A DNA stretch of 7,312 nucleotides from CAWJHE01 sp964614855. GTDB lineage: Bacteria > Chloroflexota > Anaerolineae > Anaerolineales > UBA4823. Position numbers and translations under genes: made by a program. Below the pieces are notes generated by a model. That model searched no databases. It was not told where the DNA came from and saw only the letters and a program-made list of their open reading frames with translations. This document shows positions 5,472 to 7,312 of the stretch, piece by piece (within the stretch, counting starts at the first letter, position 1; the number at the start of each line of letters is the position of its first letter). The DNA is taken from assembly GCA_964614855.1 (NCBI GenBank), contig CAZTMX010000142.1, positions 1-7,312 on the forward strand, in the 5' to 3' direction.

Positions 5472-7040
5472 GTGACAAAAGCCCCTATGCAGCTTTCCCG
5501 CTCGCAAAAATCTTACCTGCCTGTGCTCAAATATGTGCTGCGGGACATCGAGGTCTTTTCTCGCTTGACATCGGGTTTACGCCTGCGCCGCTACCAGGTC
5601 GAGGTGGCGCGTGCAATCGTAGACTCGGTGATCCAGCACAAAGGCTTGTCTTTTGTGGTGATCTTTCCACGCCAATCGGGCAAAAACGAATTGCAGGCGC
5701 AAATTGAAACCTACCTGCTGACCTTGCTCTCCGGGCTGGATGCCGAAATCGTAAAAATTTCGCCCACCTGGAAGCCGCAATCCTTAAACGCCATGCGACG
5801 CCTGGAGCGGGTGTTGAAGAAAAACCTGTTTACCCGTGTAAGCTGGCGCAAGGAGCAGGGGTTTATTTACTGCAACGAAAGCGCACGCATCTTCTTCTAC
5901 TCCGGTTCGCCCACCGCCAATGTGGTCGGCGCCACGGCTTCCACACTGCTCGAATGTGATGAAGCCCAGGATGTGCAGATTGCCAAGTGGGATAAAGAGA
6001 TCAACCCCATGGCGGCCTCGACCAATGCCACGCGCGTTTTTTGGGGCACAGCCTGGAGCTCGCAGACGCTGCTGGCACGCGAAAAACGCACCGCCCTGGA
6101 AGCGCAGCGGCGCGACGGCATCCAGCGGGTGTTTGAGCTGACGGCGGACGATGTGGGTGAAGAGGTGCCGCCCTACCGGGACTTTGTACAGGGCGAGATC
6201 CAGAAACACGGTCGGGAACACCCGTATATCCGCACGCAGTACTTTAGCGAAGAGATCGACAACGACAGCGGGATGTTCCCCGCTGGACGGCTGGCGCTGC
6301 TGGCAGGCAGCCACGAACGCAGCCACGGACCGCTCGCTGGCCGCACGTATGTCTTTTTGATCGATGTCGCCGGTCAGGAGGAGACGGCGGCAGCATCCAT
6401 TGCCAGACGAAACGGGGGGCAACCGCCTGCTTCAGGTGCGGACCCGCAGCGCGATGCCACCGCCCTGACCATCGTCGAGATTGATTTCAGCACGCTGGCA
6501 GATGAGCTGGTGCGCCGGCCTACTTACCGGGTGGCCAACCGCCAGCTTTGGCAGGGAGTTAAACACACCAGGCTGTTCAGCGAGCTGACCGCGCTGGCTC
6601 AGCTCTGGCAGCCGCGCCATATTGTCATCGATGCCACCGGATTGGGCGAAGGTTTGTATTCCTTTTTGGATAAAGCCCTGCCCAACCGGGTGATCCCGTT
6701 TAAGTTTTCACTGAAATCCAAATCTGACCTGGGTTGGACGTTTCTTTCGATCATCGAAAGCGGCAGGCTGAAGGACTGGAAAGGGGAGGATGCAGAAAAA
6801 ACGCTGTTCATGCAGCAGGCGCAGGCTGCCGCGCTGGAAGCCTTACCCGGGCCTGGCAGGTTGATCCACTGGGGTGTACCGGACGGCAGACGCGACGCGA
6901 CCAGCGGAGAACCCGTGCACGACGACCTGCTGCTGTCCCTAGCGCTGGTGGGCGTGCTGGAAGAACAAACCTGGGGAGATGCCCTATCCGGCGTGATCCC
7001 GGGGCGCGACCCGCTGCAGGGATTTTCCAGCGCCTTCTAG
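5472..7040 (+). CDS. terL: phage terminase large subunit (TerL)
   Basis: A packaging motor protein of 522 residues from the GTG at 5472; it pumps phage DNA into the prohead with its ATPase domain and cuts it with its nuclease domain. ATPase domain: Walker A-type FPRQSGKNE at 65-73 (Lys71), Walker B LLECDE at 159-164 (Glu164 catalytic) and the coupling motif FWGTA at 190-194. Nuclease domain of RNase H fold: FLIDVAG (Asp298), VIDATGLGEG (Asp387) and HDDLLLSLAL (Asp484/Asp485), giving the expected acidic cluster, so the protein should be active. A Gly/Ala/Arg-rich stretch at about 301-327 lies between the first and second nuclease strands and looks like a loop insertion. The open frame extends to 5364, but that part overlaps the 5243 gene. 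An ATG at 5442 would give 532 residues and cannot be excluded. Confidence 0.93.
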   Translation: MTKAPMQLSRSQKSYLPVLKYVLRDIEVFSRLTSGLRLRRYQVEVARAIVDSVIQHKGLSFVVIFPRQSGKNELQAQIETYLLTLLSGLDAEIVKISPTWKPQSLNAMRRLERVLKKNLFTRVSWRKEQGFIYCNESARIFFYSGSPTANVVGATASTLLECDEAQDVQIAKWDKEINPMAASTNATRVFWGTAWSSQTLLAREKRTALEAQRRDGIQRVFELTADDVGEEVPPYRDFVQGEIQKHGREHPYIRTQYFSEEIDNDSGMFPAGRLALLAGSHERSHGPLAGRTYVFLIDVAGQEETAAASIARRNGGQPPASGADPQRDATALTIVEIDFSTLADELVRRPTYRVANRQLWQGVKHTRLFSELTALAQLWQPRHIVIDATGLGEGLYSFLDKALPNRVIPFKFSLKSKSDLGWTFLSIIESGRLKDWKGEDAEKTLFMQQAQAAALEALPGPGRLIHWGVPDGRRDATSGEPVHDDLLLSLALVGVLEEQTWGDALSGVIPGRDPLQGFSSAF

Positions 7041-7054
7041 ACCGCCCGGCAGTG

Positions 7055-7062
7055 AAAGGAGG
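7055..7062 (+). promoter_or_regulatory. strong ribosome binding site for the gene at 7071
   Basis: AAAGGAGG lies 8 nt before a GTG at 7071 and 14 nt before an in-frame ATG at 7077. The spacing favours the GTG. Confidence 0.6.
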
Positions 7063-7070
7063 AAGCAAAA

Positions 7071-7312
7071 GTGAAAATGATATCTATACGCAAGCTACTG
7101 CCCTGGAGCAAAGAAAGCAGCACAGAAACGGCGGGGCCAACGCAAATGCAGGCGCCCCACACATCTGATCCGAGCGTGCATCGAGCTGGGCAAGCCCCGC
7201 ATCCATTTGACGCTGCGGTGCATCGAGCTGGGCAGGCGCCGCGCGCATCAGATGCCGCGCTGCAAAGCACTGCGCTTTCGATCAGCTCCGAAGTCAACGA
7301 TGACGATCGCGG
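7071..7312 (+). CDS. gene start after terL, probable portal protein, cut by the window
   Basis: Open from the GTG at 7071 to the right edge (80 codons visible) with no stop. The N-terminus (MKMISIRKLLPWSKES) is basic and amphipathic like the start of many phage portal proteins. The gene immediately downstream of terL is most often the portal, the dodecameric ring through which DNA enters the capsid. Residues 28-68 are a Pro/Ala/His-rich 14-residue repeat (listed separately) that a portal core would not contain, so it is probably a disordered N-terminal extension. The portal domains themselves lie beyond the window, so the assignment rests on position and N-terminal character only. Confidence 0.6.
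   Translation, partial: MKMISIRKLLPWSKESSTETAGPTQMQAPHTSDPSVHRAGQAPHPFDAAVHRAGQAPRASDAALQSTALSISSEVNDDDR
7152..7274 (+). repeat. 42-bp in-frame tandem repeat, about three degenerate copies
   Basis: Units start at 7152, 7194 and 7236 and encode APHTSDPSVHRAGQ, APHPFDAAVHRAGQ and the decayed APRASDAALQSTA. The stretch at 7176-7200 and its copy at 7218-7242 are nearly identical (GTGCATCGAGCTGGGCA followed by a one-base change). Two good copies and one eroded one suggest a duplication within a tolerant linker. Confidence 0.75.

Noticed and set aside
5784..6422. A 212-codon open frame on the - strand inside terL
   Set aside because: Antisense to the conserved ATPase and nuclease motifs of TerL; no ribosome site or recognisable domain.
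7037..7297. A - strand ORF with repeated CPARC motifs that looks like a Cys-rich peptide
   Set aside because: It is the reverse complement of the in-frame 42-bp repeat in the + strand gene at 7071, which has a strong ribosome site; the Cys repeats are a by-product.

Overview
The window looks like part of a bacterial chromosome, moderately GC-rich, probably Chloroflexota (Anaerolineae-like). That assignment is an inference from the general look of the genes, from the style of the terminase, and from a GAAC-N4-GTTC palindrome, the LexA-box type reported for Gram-positive bacteria and for the Chloroflexota member Dehalococcoides. No rRNA or other taxonomic marker is present. Every gene lies on the + strand.

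Region 1 (1-2685) is an ordinary chromosomal pair, the TldD/TldE (PmbA) modulator-of-gyrase proteases. The tldD gene is cut by the left edge but keeps its HExxxH zinc site and its C-terminal Cys ligand. The tldE gene follows after 2 bp and lacks the zinc site, as expected for the inactive partner.

Region 2 (2686-3097) is a non-coding junction with several signals in a row: a 13-bp hairpin (2782-2812), repeated C-tracts (2864-2925) including a 9-bp direct repeat, a good sigma-70-type promoter (2932-2960) whose spacer and -10 box are overlapped by a perfect TAGAAC-TTTT-GTTCTA palindrome, and a roughly 93-nt segment closed by a 15-bp stem (2969-3061). That segment starts almost exactly where transcription should begin.

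Region 3 (3098-7312) is a compact phage-type module: a holin-like membrane protein, a small helical protein that may be a small terminase subunit, a four-Cys small protein, a beta-rich virion-type protein, a jelly-roll/LamG-like protein, a protein with an exact hexapeptide repeat, a 69-aa helical protein, the large terminase subunit TerL with complete ATPase and nuclease motifs, and the start of the next gene, probably the portal, which runs off the right edge. Four junctions are ATGA stop/start overlaps and the other gaps are 3 to about 30 bp, so this is one transcription unit, probably read from the 2932-2960 promoter.

The main picture is a prophage or phage-derived particle cassette next to tldDE. 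Its late-type genes appear to sit behind one SOS-box-like promoter and a structured leader, and its virion-type genes lie upstream of terL rather than downstream. No integrase, repressor, att site, tRNA or CRISPR is visible, so whether this is a complete prophage, a remnant or a gene-transfer-agent-like element cannot be decided from this window.
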